DNA of 64,000 bases from Salsipaludibacter sp963812245 (GTDB lineage Bacteria > Actinomycetota > Nitriliruptoria > Nitriliruptorales > Nitriliruptoraceae): positions 620,001-684,000 of the forward strand of contig CAWEUK010000003.1 in assembly GCA_963812245.1 (NCBI GenBank). The letters are read 5' to 3'. A program made the position numbers and the translations under genes. The notes under the pieces are model-generated. The model had not been told where the DNA came from, ran no database searches, and saw only the letters and a program-made list of their open reading frames with translations. Shown here piece by piece: positions 52,215 through 60,966 of this stretch. The first letter of the stretch is position 1; each line of letters opens with the position of its first letter.

Positions 52215-54695
52215 TCAGCGCACGTCGAAGGTGACATGGTGGAGCAGGTCGTCGCCCGAGACCCGGAACTCCAGGCGCCACGTTCCCGACGACAACCCCT
52301 TGGTTGAGAGGTTGTGGACGTAGCCGGCGAGGTCGACGTCGTAGCGGAAGTTGCCGTCCGGGTTCGCGTTGCCGGCATCCTCGATCATCGTCGTGGCTGC
52401 CGCATCGTCGACCTTGACCAGCGACAACGCGACGACGCTGGTCGTCGGGGACGACACGTTGGCCCCGGCGGCATCGCACAGCCGCACCCTGATCGGCACG
52501 GTGCGTCCCGCCTTGAAGGACCCATGCTGCTCGAACATCGGGCACACGCCGTAGGTCGCCTGGTAGGTCAGCGACGTGTGCGCCCGGTTGCCGGCGACGT
52601 CCGTCGCCTCGACCTGGAAGGTGTGGCTGCCGACCGTCGTGTCCAGCACGGCACCGTCGGCGATCGTGCCGACGCAGGCGGCCATGCCGGAGCGATCGTC
52701 GTCGCAGGTGTAGTCGGCGACGATCGCCTCACCCAGCAGGTAGGGACCGGTGTCTGGCGTCGTGACGCTGATCGCCGGGTCCACGGAGTCGATCCGCACG
52801 GCCGCCGACTCGACCTCGCCCACGTTGTAGGCGGTGTCGGTCGCCCGGTACTCCACGGTGTGGATCCCGTCGTCGGGGATGGCCACGGACACGGTGTCAC
52901 CGTCCGTTCGGTGCCATGCCCCACCGTCGAGTCGGTGATCGACGTGTGACAGCGCGTTGGCGCCCCCGGTGGAGGCCACCAGCTGCACCGTCACCGGACC
53001 GTCGTGCCACCCGGCCGCATTCGCGGCCGGGGTGACGGTTGCCGCCACCGAGGGTGGCGTGCGGTCGAGCCGGTGGACGACGTCCCCGTCCGGTCCCAGC
53101 GCCGCGACCCGGGGCCCGACGTGTGCAAGGATGCGGTCGCGATACACGCGCTGTCCCCGCCCGTTGGGGTGCAGCGTTCCGGTGGTCCTCGTCCGACCGA
53201 AGGGGTTGGGTCCCTGGGTGATCTCCGCGATCGCTGCCGTCCGGATGTAGCGCTCGGGCTCGACCTGGTCGTTGGCACCGACGCAGTAGCCATGGCCGGC
53301 GAAGTCATCGGAGATGCCTCCCACGAAGTGCCAGTCGTGGGCGGCGGCAGCGTCGCGCACGGCATTGTTCAGGCCCGGCAGAAAGGTGGAGCGAGCGAAG
53401 GTGAGTTCAGCCTTGTCCACCTTCGCCCCCGCGAGCCAGAGCACGTCCTCGAGGATCTCCTGGCACTGGACGACATTGCCGTCGGCGTCACGTTCCGTAC
53501 CCGGATCGGGGTACTCGGTCACAAAGGTGTCGGCGACGACGAGGTTGGGCAGTGCGGCAAGTCCGTCGGAGAGCGCCTTGTACCGGCCCGGCAGGGCCGC
53601 GAGGTCCTGCGCGACCCGACCTGCCAGCGTCACCGTCGTGCCGTCGAGGCCGGTGAAGGCGTGGCCGGGGTCCGTGCAGTCGGCGTGCCAGCCGCAGGCA
53701 GTGGCCAACAGACCGAAGCCGGCATCGTTGCCACCCGCCGACATCACGAGGGCATCGACCTGGCGTGTCCCGCTGGCTGCCGGGGTGTCCAGTGCCAGTG
53801 CGGCTCGCAACTGGTCCAACTGCGACGGGATCTTGTCGCCCACGTGTTCCGTGAAGGGGTACGCGCCCGTGTAGGGACCCAGGACGCCTGATCCGACCCG
53901 CTTGTCCTCGGGGCCCGGGCGGTACGGGTTCCCCACGTCGGCGTCCTTGAACGACTCGACGTCGATCGTGGCTCCCGAGCACGCGAAGGAGATGAACGTG
54001 ACCGAGGACCTGCGGTCGCTGCGTTCGAGCTGACGCGCGGCCTGGGCGGCCCCGGCGTGGGACGAGCGGTGGCAGCGGTCGTCGACCCATCCTCCGTCAC
54101 CCCACTCGCCGTAGAGCGGGTACTCGGGGTTGCCCTCGCCGGAGGCGTACGAGTCTCCCAGCACGACGACCAGGATGTCCTTGACCTCCACCATGTGCGT
54201 GTAGTCACCCACCAGGACGCCCTCGGCGTCGTGCACGGTCATGCGGACCTCGTAGGTGCCCTCGCTGGGGAAGGACAGTGACCGCACGCAGGCGTTGCCG
54301 CGGACCGGCGACGCCTCCGGGGTGATGAACGTGTAGGTGTACTGGGTCGCGAAGGGCGACGCGCCATCGGTTTCGGTGCGGCAGCCGTTGACGTACACGC
54401 GCCACTGTGACGGACGGACGTAGTCGTCGTCGTAGCGCTGGGCCGCCTGGTCCCAATGCCAGTCGTAGCGGTCCTGGAACCGTTCCGTGAAGCGCTCCGG
54501 TACCCACCAGTCGAAGCCCTCGTCCGGGACCGGCCACGGTTCGTCGGGCAGTTCCGGCAGGTCGGGGACGTCGACGTCGTCGCCTGGCAGGGCGAGCGCC
54601 GGGCTCACGGTCCCGACCAGGAGGGCGATGACGATGACTGCGATCGTGAGGAGGACGGACCGTCGGTGGTCCGTGGAAGCAGGGCGTGTGCTCAT
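52215..54695 (-). CDS. Secreted SGNH/GDSL hydrolase with C-terminal PxKF-type domain
   Basis: 826 residues from ATG 54695 (AAGGAG 7 bases upstream). A signal peptide (about 1-36) precedes an N-terminal Pro/Trp-rich region and a beta-domain. The SGNH core follows: Ser182 in VVLGDSYASGEGN, SAGGND (321-324) and His509 in GTLHPNG. Two Ig/HYR-like repeats (about 545-710) and a PxKF-type domain (about 715-826, GVCPMFEQHGSFKAG) follow. It is an extracellular esterase or lipase, possibly wall-associated. Tandem repeats lie just upstream of its start. Confidence 0.88.
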   Translation of the reverse strand: MSTRPASTDHRRSVLLTIAVIVIALLVGTVSPALALPGDDVDVPDLPELPDEPWPVPDEGFDWWVPERFTERFQDRYDWHWDQAAQRYDDDYVRPSQWRVYVNGCRTETDGASPFATQYTYTFITPEASPVRGNACVRSLSFPSEGTYEVRMTVHDAEGVLVGDYTHMVEVKDILVVVLGDSYASGEGNPEYPLYGEWGDGGWVDDRCHRSSHAGAAQAARQLERSDRRSSVTFISFACSGATIDVESFKDADVGNPYRPGPEDKRVGSGVLGPYTGAYPFTEHVGDKIPSQLDQLRAALALDTPAASGTRQVDALVMSAGGNDAGFGLLATACGWHADCTDPGHAFTGLDGTTVTLAGRVAQDLAALPGRYKALSDGLAALPNLVVADTFVTEYPDPGTERDADGNVVQCQEILEDVLWLAGAKVDKAELTFARSTFLPGLNNAVRDAAAAHDWHFVGGISDDFAGHGYCVGANDQVEPERYIRTAAIAEITQGPNPFGRTRTTGTLHPNGRGQRVYRDRILAHVGPRVAALGPDGDVVHRLDRTPPSVAATVTPAANAAGWHDGPVTVQLVASTGGANALSHVDHRLDGGAWHRTDGDTVSVAIPDDGIHTVEYRATDTAYNVGEVESAAVRIDSVDPAISVTTPDTGPYLLGEAIVADYTCDDDRSGMAACVGTIADGAVLDTTVGSHTFQVEATDVAGNRAHTSLTYQATYGVCPMFEQHGSFKAGRTVPIRVRLCDAAGANVSSPTTSVVALSLVKVDDAAATTMIEDAGNANPDGNFRYDVDLAGYVHNLSTKGLSSGTWRLEFRVSGDDLLHHVTFDVR

Positions 54696-54714
54696 GGCGC
54701 GACTCCTTGTCGGA

Positions 54715-54760
54715 TGATGGGTGCAGGTGCGGCGTTTGGATGAGGGGTGCAGGTGCGGCG
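54715..54760. repeat. Two 20-bp direct repeats upstream of the SGNH hydrolase gene
   Basis: 54715-54734 and 54741-54760 are identical at 19 of 20 positions (core GGGTGCAGGTGCGGCG) with a 26-bp period. They lie 20 to 65 bases upstream of the start codon, so they are in the leader or at the promoter. The remaining bases up to 55011 contain no supported gene. Confidence 0.55.
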
Positions 54761-55011
54761 AGCACCGAATCGACGGGGTCGGGACACGCACCGCAACACG
54801 ACCCGCAGCATGCGTCGCGAGCCCGCTCGTCGGACAGCCGGTGACCATGTGGAGTCGCGGTGGTGCCAGCCGAACCGAAGAGAGGTGTGGACACCATTGA
54901 CAGGTGGCCCGCCGGGGGCGATCATCTCGACGTGCACCAGCCGGTGCACGTGTCCCGATGCCCGTCCGGACGACGACGGCTGCGGGGCACCGCACGTCCA
55001 GGTGGTGTCGG

Positions 55012-57324
55012 ATGGGCCCTCGACGACGACAGTGGAAGTTGGCGACCTCGTGGGGCGTGCTCGCCCTGTGCGTCGTGTGGATGGTGGTCGGGCTCGTCCT
55101 GTTCGCCCTCAACCACTCCACGCCGGTTCCGGCGACCTTCGGGTCACGAGACGCCGCCGTGATCTCCAACGTGGTCTTCCTCGCCTTTCCCGTGGTCGGG
55201 GCCCTGATCGCAAGCCACTGTCCGGACAACCGCCTGTGGTGGCTGTTCTCGCTCGTCGGGGTGTCGGCCGCACTGTGGCTCTTCGCCGACGGTTGGGCCG
55301 TTCGAGCGCTGTACGTGGATCCCGGTTCGTTGCCCGGCGGCGCCGCGGCCGCGTGGCTCGGCAACCTCGTGTGGGTGGTCGGGTGGGGCGGTGCAACCGT
55401 CATGTACCTCGTGTTCCCCGTGGGGGAACTCGCCTCCCCTCGCTGGCGACCAGTGCTGTGGGCGACCGTCGCGGGGACGGCGCTGTTGTTGGTCGGCCTG
55501 GCGGTGGCTCCCGGGCCGCTGCGCGACTACCCCTATGCCGTGAACCCGATCGGGCAGTCGTGGTGGCCCACCGACAGCGAGGCAGTCGGCGCTCTCACCT
55601 TTGTCTTCTTCGGCATCTTCGGCACCTCCGCCGTGGCCTCCCTGTTCGTCAAGCTCCGGCACGCCGACCAGGTGGAGCGGCAGCAGGTCAAGTGGATCCT
55701 GTACTCAGGGGCACTGGTGATCGGCGGCATTGCCGTGTTCGCGCTGCTCGGGCCGTTGGGGGTGCGCAACTCGTCGGCTGAGGCGTTCACGACCTTCACG
55801 CGTGCCGCGATCCCGATCGCGGCCGGCATCGCCATCCTGCGGCATCGCCTCTATGACATCGACGTCGTGATCAGCAAGACGCTGGTGTTCGGTGGCATGG
55901 CCGCATTCATCACCGCGGTGTACGCGATCGTCGTCGCAGGCATCGGCACTGTGGCCGACCGCGGCGCCGAGCCCAACTTCGCAGTCTCGGTGCTCGCCAC
56001 GGGCGTGGTGGCGGTTGCCTTCCAGCCCGTGCGCGAGCGGCTCGAGCGTGCCGCCAACCGGCTGGTCTACGGCGTGCGTGCCACCCCGTACGAGGTGTTG
56101 TCGCAGTTCTCGGAGCGCCTTGGTGAGACCGCGGACACCGACCGCCTGCTGGAACGAATGGTGCGCCTGCTGGCCGAGGGAACCGGTGCCTGCAAGGCAC
56201 AGCTGTGGCTGCAGATCGGCGACCGCCTGGCTCCGGTCGCGACGTGGCCGATGGATGCCCCAGACGACGGCACAGCGCCGTCGCCCCGTGGACTGCCCAT
56301 GGACGATGGTCGACTGCCGCCGCTGGAGGCGGTGGACCGGGTGGCACCGGTCACCCATCAGGGGAAGCTGCTGGGCGCCCTGACCGTGGTCAAGCCGAGG
56401 GGCGAGTCAATGACGGCCACCGAGGACAAGTTGCTGGCCGACCTCGCCGCCCAGGCAGGGTTGGTCGTGCGGAACGTGCGCCTCACTGCCGAACGTGTGC
56501 AGCGCCTGGCCGAACTGCGGGCCTCCCGGCAACGCCTGGTCACGGCGCAGGACGACGCTCGGCGGCGGCTGGAGCGCAACCTCCACGATGGCGCCCAGCA
56601 GCAGCTGGTGGCACTCAAGATCAAGATGGGCATCGCACGAACCATGGCCCAGCGCGACGAGGCCGACCAGGTGGCAGCGCTGCTGGACCAGTTGACCACT
56701 GAGGCCGACGACGCGATCGACACCCTGCGAGACCTGGCAAGGGGGATCTACCCGCCGTTGTTGGCGAGCGAGGGATTGGGGGTCGCGCTGGCCAGCCAGG
56801 CCAGCAAGGCCGCGCTGCCGGTGACGGTCGAGGCTGGTGCCATCGGTCGCTATCCACAGGAACTGGAGGCAGCCGTCTACTTCTGCTGCCTCGAGGCGCT
56901 CCAGAACATCGCCAAGTACGCCGACGCCGACGCCGCGACGATCGAGCTCAGCCACGTCGGGGACGAACTCACCTTCACCGTGCGTGACGACGGGTGTGGC
57001 TTCGATGCCCACACCGCCCCGGGGTCCGGGTTGGTGAACATGTTCGACCGGGTCGACGCCCTCGGTGGCAGCCTGCACGTCGACACGGCGCCGGGCCGGG
57101 GCTGCACCATCACCGGCACCCTGCCGATCACGGCCGAGTCCGTCTCGGTCGCCACCGACGAGTCCCCCCACGCCCTGCCCGTCGGTGCCCCGGTGGTCGG
57201 CGCCACCCCGGTCGCTGCGGCCACCGGACCGCGGTCGGCGCGGCCCAGCAGTCGGCCACGACCGATCAGGCGTCCACAGCGGCCGCCACGCGATAGGCAG
57301 CCACCGGGGCCTGGCGACCCTTGA
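55012..57324 (+). CDS. Membrane sensor histidine kinase with GAF domain (HisKA_3 type)
   Basis: 770 residues from ATG 55012 (AGGTGG upstream); earlier in-frame ATGs lack such a site. Eight to ten hydrophobic segments fill residues 1-320. A GAF-like domain (about 375-500) follows, then the HisKA_3 H-box with His525 in RRRLERNLHDGAQQQ. The HATPase part has ALQNIAKYA, VRDDGCGFD and GSGLVNMFDRV. This kinase class signals to NarL-type receivers. The last 59 bases overlap the 3' end of the convergent receiver-cyclase gene, its likely partner. The C-terminal tail is Pro/Arg-rich. Confidence 0.9.
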   Translation: MGPRRRQWKLATSWGVLALCVVWMVVGLVLFALNHSTPVPATFGSRDAAVISNVVFLAFPVVGALIASHCPDNRLWWLFSLVGVSAALWLFADGWAVRALYVDPGSLPGGAAAAWLGNLVWVVGWGGATVMYLVFPVGELASPRWRPVLWATVAGTALLLVGLAVAPGPLRDYPYAVNPIGQSWWPTDSEAVGALTFVFFGIFGTSAVASLFVKLRHADQVERQQVKWILYSGALVIGGIAVFALLGPLGVRNSSAEAFTTFTRAAIPIAAGIAILRHRLYDIDVVISKTLVFGGMAAFITAVYAIVVAGIGTVADRGAEPNFAVSVLATGVVAVAFQPVRERLERAANRLVYGVRATPYEVLSQFSERLGETADTDRLLERMVRLLAEGTGACKAQLWLQIGDRLAPVATWPMDAPDDGTAPSPRGLPMDDGRLPPLEAVDRVAPVTHQGKLLGALTVVKPRGESMTATEDKLLADLAAQAGLVVRNVRLTAERVQRLAELRASRQRLVTAQDDARRRLERNLHDGAQQQLVALKIKMGIARTMAQRDEADQVAALLDQLTTEADDAIDTLRDLARGIYPPLLASEGLGVALASQASKAALPVTVEAGAIGRYPQELEAAVYFCCLEALQNIAKYADADAATIELSHVGDELTFTVRDDGCGFDAHTAPGSGLVNMFDRVDALGGSLHVDTAPGRGCTITGTLPITAESVSVATDESPHALPVGAPVVGATPVAAATGPRSARPSSRPRPIRRPQRPPRDRQPPGPGDP

Positions 57325-58606
57325 CCAGCGCCGGCGGCAGTCGCAGGGCCTCGAGCTCACCCGACAGCGCGGCGTGGGTTGCGTCGCTCAGGATCGTCTC
57401 GCCCGGTTCGGCCCACTGCTGCAGGCGCTGTGTGAGGTTCACGGTGTCGCCGACGACGGAGTACTCGAGGCGTTCCTCGGAGCCCAGCACGGCCGCGGCA
57501 ACCGGCCCTGTGGACAGCCCGATGCCCAGCCCGAACGGTTCGAGGCCCTGCTCCGCCCATCGGGCATTCACGGCTGCCTGGGCACGATGCATCGCAAGGG
57601 CGGCGGCCAGGGCTCGGTCGGCATGGTCGGGCTGGGGCACGGGTGCCCCGAACACTGCCATGACGGCGTCACCCACGAACTGCATGACGGTCCCCCCGAC
57701 GCCGAGGACGGCATGGTTCATCTCTGCCCGGTGGGTGTTGAGCTGGTGGGCCAGGGCGCTGGGGTCGGTGCGCTCGGCGATGGACGAGTAGCTGCGGACG
57801 TCGGACATGAGCACGGTGACGTCGAGCATCTCGGTCTCGCCGATGCGGCGACCCTCCGCGGCCAGCTTGTCGGCGACGCCGCCGGGCAGGAGGCGGCTGA
57901 GGGTCTCGCCCTGCTCCTCGCGATCAACGATCGCCTGGTGCAGCATCTGGAGGCGCTGGAGACTGCCCGAGGTCCCGGCGTTGATTCCCTGCGCCAACTT
58001 GAGGAACAACTGCTGGATGTCCGCACTCACGGCTGCCGGGGTCGTCCGCTCCGTCACAGCGATGGCCTTGATGGGCTTGCCCTGGGCGACCATGTGCAGC
58101 AGTGACTCCTCGCTGGGTGACAGGTCGCCGTGGCTGGACACCGGCTGCACCAGCGATTCCACGATCTTCGGGTCCAGCACGGACCCGCCAGTTGCCACCT
58201 CCCGGATCGCGCGCACCAGCTGGTCACCATCGGCGATGCGGTCCTTGAGCAGGTAGGCGCAACCCGCGGCGCCCTCGTGGAGCAGGGAGATCGCGTACTC
58301 CGGGTCGTCGTACTGCGACAGCACGACCACGCCGGTGCCGGGATGGCGCTTGCGCACCTCCCGCGCGGCGTCGATGCCCTCCCGTTGGAACGTCGGCGGC
58401 ATCCGGATGTCGGTGACCAGGACCTGGGGCGCGGTGCGCGCTGCCCCGTCGACCAGTTCGTCGAAATCGGCTGCCACCCCGACCACCTCGAGGTCGGATT
58501 CCAGCGACAACAGGGCGCGCACGCCCTCCCTGACGAGCAGGTTGTCGTCGGCCAGCATCACCGTGATCCGGGCATCGGCCGTTGCCGGTTCCCCAGGTTG
58601 CGTCAT
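57266..58606 (-). CDS. Receiver-HTH-class III nucleotide cyclase fusion
   Basis: 446 residues from ATG 58606 (AAGGGG upstream). Domain order: receiver (about 13-150; phospho-Asp66 in VTDIRMPP, Lys121 in YLLKD), LuxR-like HTH (about 161-208; LSPSEESLLHMVAQGKPIKAI), helical linker, and class III cyclase (about 262-440). Both metal aspartates (Asp269 in LMSDVRSYSS, Asp313 in VGDAVMAVFG) and EERLEYSVVGDTVNL are present. The purine-specifying Lys position before the GD motif appears as Gln309, so cAMP versus cGMP is uncertain. Phosphorylation by the kinase at 55012 may set cyclase or DNA-binding output. Confidence 0.88.
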   Translation of the reverse strand: MTQPGEPATADARITVMLADDNLLVREGVRALLSLESDLEVVGVAADFDELVDGAARTAPQVLVTDIRMPPTFQREGIDAAREVRKRHPGTGVVVLSQYDDPEYAISLLHEGAAGCAYLLKDRIADGDQLVRAIREVATGGSVLDPKIVESLVQPVSSHGDLSPSEESLLHMVAQGKPIKAIAVTERTTPAAVSADIQQLFLKLAQGINAGTSGSLQRLQMLHQAIVDREEQGETLSRLLPGGVADKLAAEGRRIGETEMLDVTVLMSDVRSYSSIAERTDPSALAHQLNTHRAEMNHAVLGVGGTVMQFVGDAVMAVFGAPVPQPDHADRALAAALAMHRAQAAVNARWAEQGLEPFGLGIGLSTGPVAAAVLGSEERLEYSVVGDTVNLTQRLQQWAEPGETILSDATHAALSGELEALRLPPALVKGRQAPVAAYRVAAAVDA

Positions 58607-58689
58607 CACGGGCCCCTTCACCGCACACCGGATGCCGAATCTACGTCGCGACGACCCGGAAGTCGGTGGGGTTCGCATCCCTCCGGGGT

Positions 58690-58702
58690 GTGGTGGCACC
58701 AC
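58690..58702. promoter_or_regulatory. Palindromic operator candidate between the cyclase and cNMP-effector genes
   Basis: GTGGTG-G-CACCAC is a perfect 6-bp inverted repeat with a single central base, about midway between the divergent starts (58606 and 58771). The minus-strand -10 candidate TAGATT is at 58643-58638. Confidence 0.45.
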
Positions 58703-58770
58703 CCTTGTCCCGCCGCCGTGCTCGGGCGAGGCTGGTCTCACACGTCACGGAACCCAGCAAGGGGACGACC

Positions 58771-59784
58771 ATGCGATTCGAATCCTCCGTCATCTCGGCC
58801 TCGTGGATTCCCTCGGAAGCCATGACCGGGCCGCTGCGCCTGCCGATGGACCTGGGCATCAGCCACTGGGACCCGCCACCGCCCGACACGATCAGGGACT
58901 CCGACCAACTGCAGGCACTCGTGGCCGCGGACCGGTTCCGCTTCGCCAACGAGCTGCGGGGCTGGATCGAGGCCGACGACGGCCGCATCGTCGACCACGG
59001 CTGCTCGGGGGGTCTGCGACTCGGCGGCACCACGCTGCGGGTGGGGGCGATCAGCCGGACCATCGCCGCAGTGCCCTACCCGGACCTGCGGCCGGCGCCG
59101 ATCGTGGAGGCCGATCGGGTGACCTTCGTCCAGACCGTGGGCGGTCGGACCGGCGCGCCGCTGCCACGCCCGGTGTCGCGTCCCCCGTACTTCCAGTACG
59201 CCGCGCCGACGGTGTGGACCACCCTGTCCCTGACGCTGCATGTCGATGGGCGGGCCGAGTTCGCGCTCCTGGGAGCCAGCCCGTTCCCGCGTCACTGGAT
59301 CTACGACGCGACTGGCAGACTCGCTGCGAAGTCCGGAACGATGGACTTCAAGCGCTGGAACAAGACGTGGTTCGGGGATCACAGCCCGTGGGGCGACCAC
59401 GACTCGCCGGCATTGGTGACGGCGATCGAGACGGCCCTGGAGCGGGAGCTGTCGGTGGCGATCATGCAGGAGGGGGCGAAGCCGACCAGGCGCCGGCTCC
59501 GGCCGGGCCAGACCCTCGTGGAGCAGGGCGACCCCGGCGAGGACCTGTTCCTGCTGCTCGATGGCGTGCTGACCATCGAGGTCGACGGCGCGGAACTGGC
59601 GAAGGTCGGCCCGGGGGCGATCCTGGGAGAGCGTGCCGCACTCGAGGGTGGCCACCGCTCCTCGACCATGCGCGCGGCCACCCCGTGCACGGTGGCAGTG
59701 GCTGCACCCGCCCAGGTTCGCCGTGAAGCCCTGGCCGAACTGGCCACCGGGCACCGTCGCGAAGTGGCAGACAGCCACAGTTGA
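58771..59784 (+). CDS. Cyclic-nucleotide-binding domain protein with unassigned N-terminal domain
   Basis: 337 residues from ATG 58771 (AAGGGG upstream). The C-terminal CNB domain (about 241-320) shows LRPGQTLVEQGDPGEDLFLLLDG and a phosphate-binding cassette GPGAILGERAALEGGHRSST with Glu287 and Arg296 kept, so cNMP binding is plausible. There is no HTH, so it is not a Crp-type transcription factor. The 240-residue N-terminal part is soluble and rich in Pro/Arg/Trp, and I do not recognise it. Its position divergent from the cyclase suggests it is the effector of that enzyme. Confidence 0.8.
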   Translation: MRFESSVISASWIPSEAMTGPLRLPMDLGISHWDPPPPDTIRDSDQLQALVAADRFRFANELRGWIEADDGRIVDHGCSGGLRLGGTTLRVGAISRTIAAVPYPDLRPAPIVEADRVTFVQTVGGRTGAPLPRPVSRPPYFQYAAPTVWTTLSLTLHVDGRAEFALLGASPFPRHWIYDATGRLAAKSGTMDFKRWNKTWFGDHSPWGDHDSPALVTAIETALERELSVAIMQEGAKPTRRRLRPGQTLVEQGDPGEDLFLLLDGVLTIEVDGAELAKVGPGAILGERAALEGGHRSSTMRAATPCTVAVAAPAQVRREALAELATGHRREVADSHS

Positions 59785-59812
59785 CGGAAGGTCGAACGGA
59801 CAGGTGTCGGTC

Positions 59813-59840
59813 GCGTAGGTTACGCTTGCGTAGGTAGACT
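59813..59840 (+). promoter_or_regulatory. Desaturase promoter with palindromic operator
   Basis: GCGTAGGT occurs twice (59813-59820 and 59828-59835), and TACGC-TT-GCGTA (59821-59832) is a perfect inverted repeat. TAGACT at 59835-59840 is the best -10, 61 bases before the desaturase ATG. A repressor bound here would block transcription. Confidence 0.6.
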
Positions 59841-59901
59841 GGGGGAGCCTGCAGCGCGGCCCCGGAGCGGGGCTGCCACCCCTTCGGAACCGAGGTAGTC
59901 C

Positions 59902-60888
59902 ATGCGCTCACCATCAGAGGTCGTGGCCGACATGCGGTTGCGACTGGCCGGCATCAAGGGCATCGAGATCCCCAGCGAAGACAACGTCAAGTGGCAGCGG
60001 CGCGCCATGCTGGCGATCTCCATCATCCCGTTGCTGGGCATCGCCTTCGCGGGCGTCCAGGTCTGGGGTTGGGGCCTGACCGGACTGGACGTCGTGCTGT
60101 TCCTGGTCTTCTACACGATCAGTGGCCTGGGGATCACCGTCGGATTCCACCGCCTGTTGACCCACAAGTCCTTCGATGTCCCCAACTGGGTGCGAGCGGG
60201 GTGGGCCACAGCAGGATCCATGGCCGTCCAGGGTTCGGCCATCGACTGGGTTGCCACCCATCGGCGCCACCATGCCTACTCGGACGAGGAGGGTGATCCA
60301 CACTCACCCCATCTGGAAGCCGCTGACGGTGTCAAGGGCATCCTGCGTGGTCTGTGGCACTCCCACATGGGATGGCTGTTCACGCCGGCCGGCACGCGCA
60401 AGGAGACCTGGGCGCCCGACCTGTTGGACAACCCCGCCATCGTGCGGGTCAACCGGGCCTTCCCGGCCATCATCATCGGCACGTTCGCGCTCCCGGCACT
60501 GCTGGGTGGCCTGATCTCGATGTCGTGGCAGGGCGCGGTGACCGGCCTGATCTGGGGTGGCCTGGTCCGCGTCTTCCTGCTGCACCACGTCACCTGGTCG
60601 ATCAACTCGATCTGCCACTTCTACGGCACCCAACCCTTCAAGGCGCGTGACGAATCCCGCAACAACCCGTGGTTGAGCCTGCTGTCGTTCGGCGAGTCGT
60701 GGCACAACGCCCATCACGCCTTTCCGGCGTCTGCGCGCCACGGCCTGCGGTGGTGGGAGGTCGACGTGTCGTGGCTGACGATCAAGGGCATGGACCTGGT
60801 CGGCCTCGCGCGCAACGTCAAGTTGCCGAGCGAGAACCAGATGGCGCGCAAGCGCCTCAGCGGCAAGGCCGCCCGCGTCAACCCCTGA
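59902..60888 (+). CDS. Membrane fatty acyl-CoA delta-9 desaturase
   Basis: 328 residues. The three histidine boxes are HRLLTH (83-88), HRRHH (120-124) and HNAHH (268-272), as in stearoyl-CoA/DesA-type desaturases. Four hydrophobic segments lie at about 36-56, 60-80, 185-205 and 212-229. It introduces a cis double bond into saturated acyl chains for membrane fluidity. The operator-like sequence upstream and a TetR gene 78 bases downstream suggest repressor control. Confidence 0.93.
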   Translation: MRSPSEVVADMRLRLAGIKGIEIPSEDNVKWQRRAMLAISIIPLLGIAFAGVQVWGWGLTGLDVVLFLVFYTISGLGITVGFHRLLTHKSFDVPNWVRAGWATAGSMAVQGSAIDWVATHRRHHAYSDEEGDPHSPHLEAADGVKGILRGLWHSHMGWLFTPAGTRKETWAPDLLDNPAIVRVNRAFPAIIIGTFALPALLGGLISMSWQGAVTGLIWGGLVRVFLLHHVTWSINSICHFYGTQPFKARDESRNNPWLSLLSFGESWHNAHHAFPASARHGLRWWEVDVSWLTIKGMDLVGLARNVKLPSENQMARKRLSGKAARVNP

Positions 60889-60966
60889 CGGCACACCTGC
60901 CCGTCGCGCACGTCTCGACTGCATCGATGGCGACCGCTTCCTCCTCGAACCCAGGCAGGACCACCC

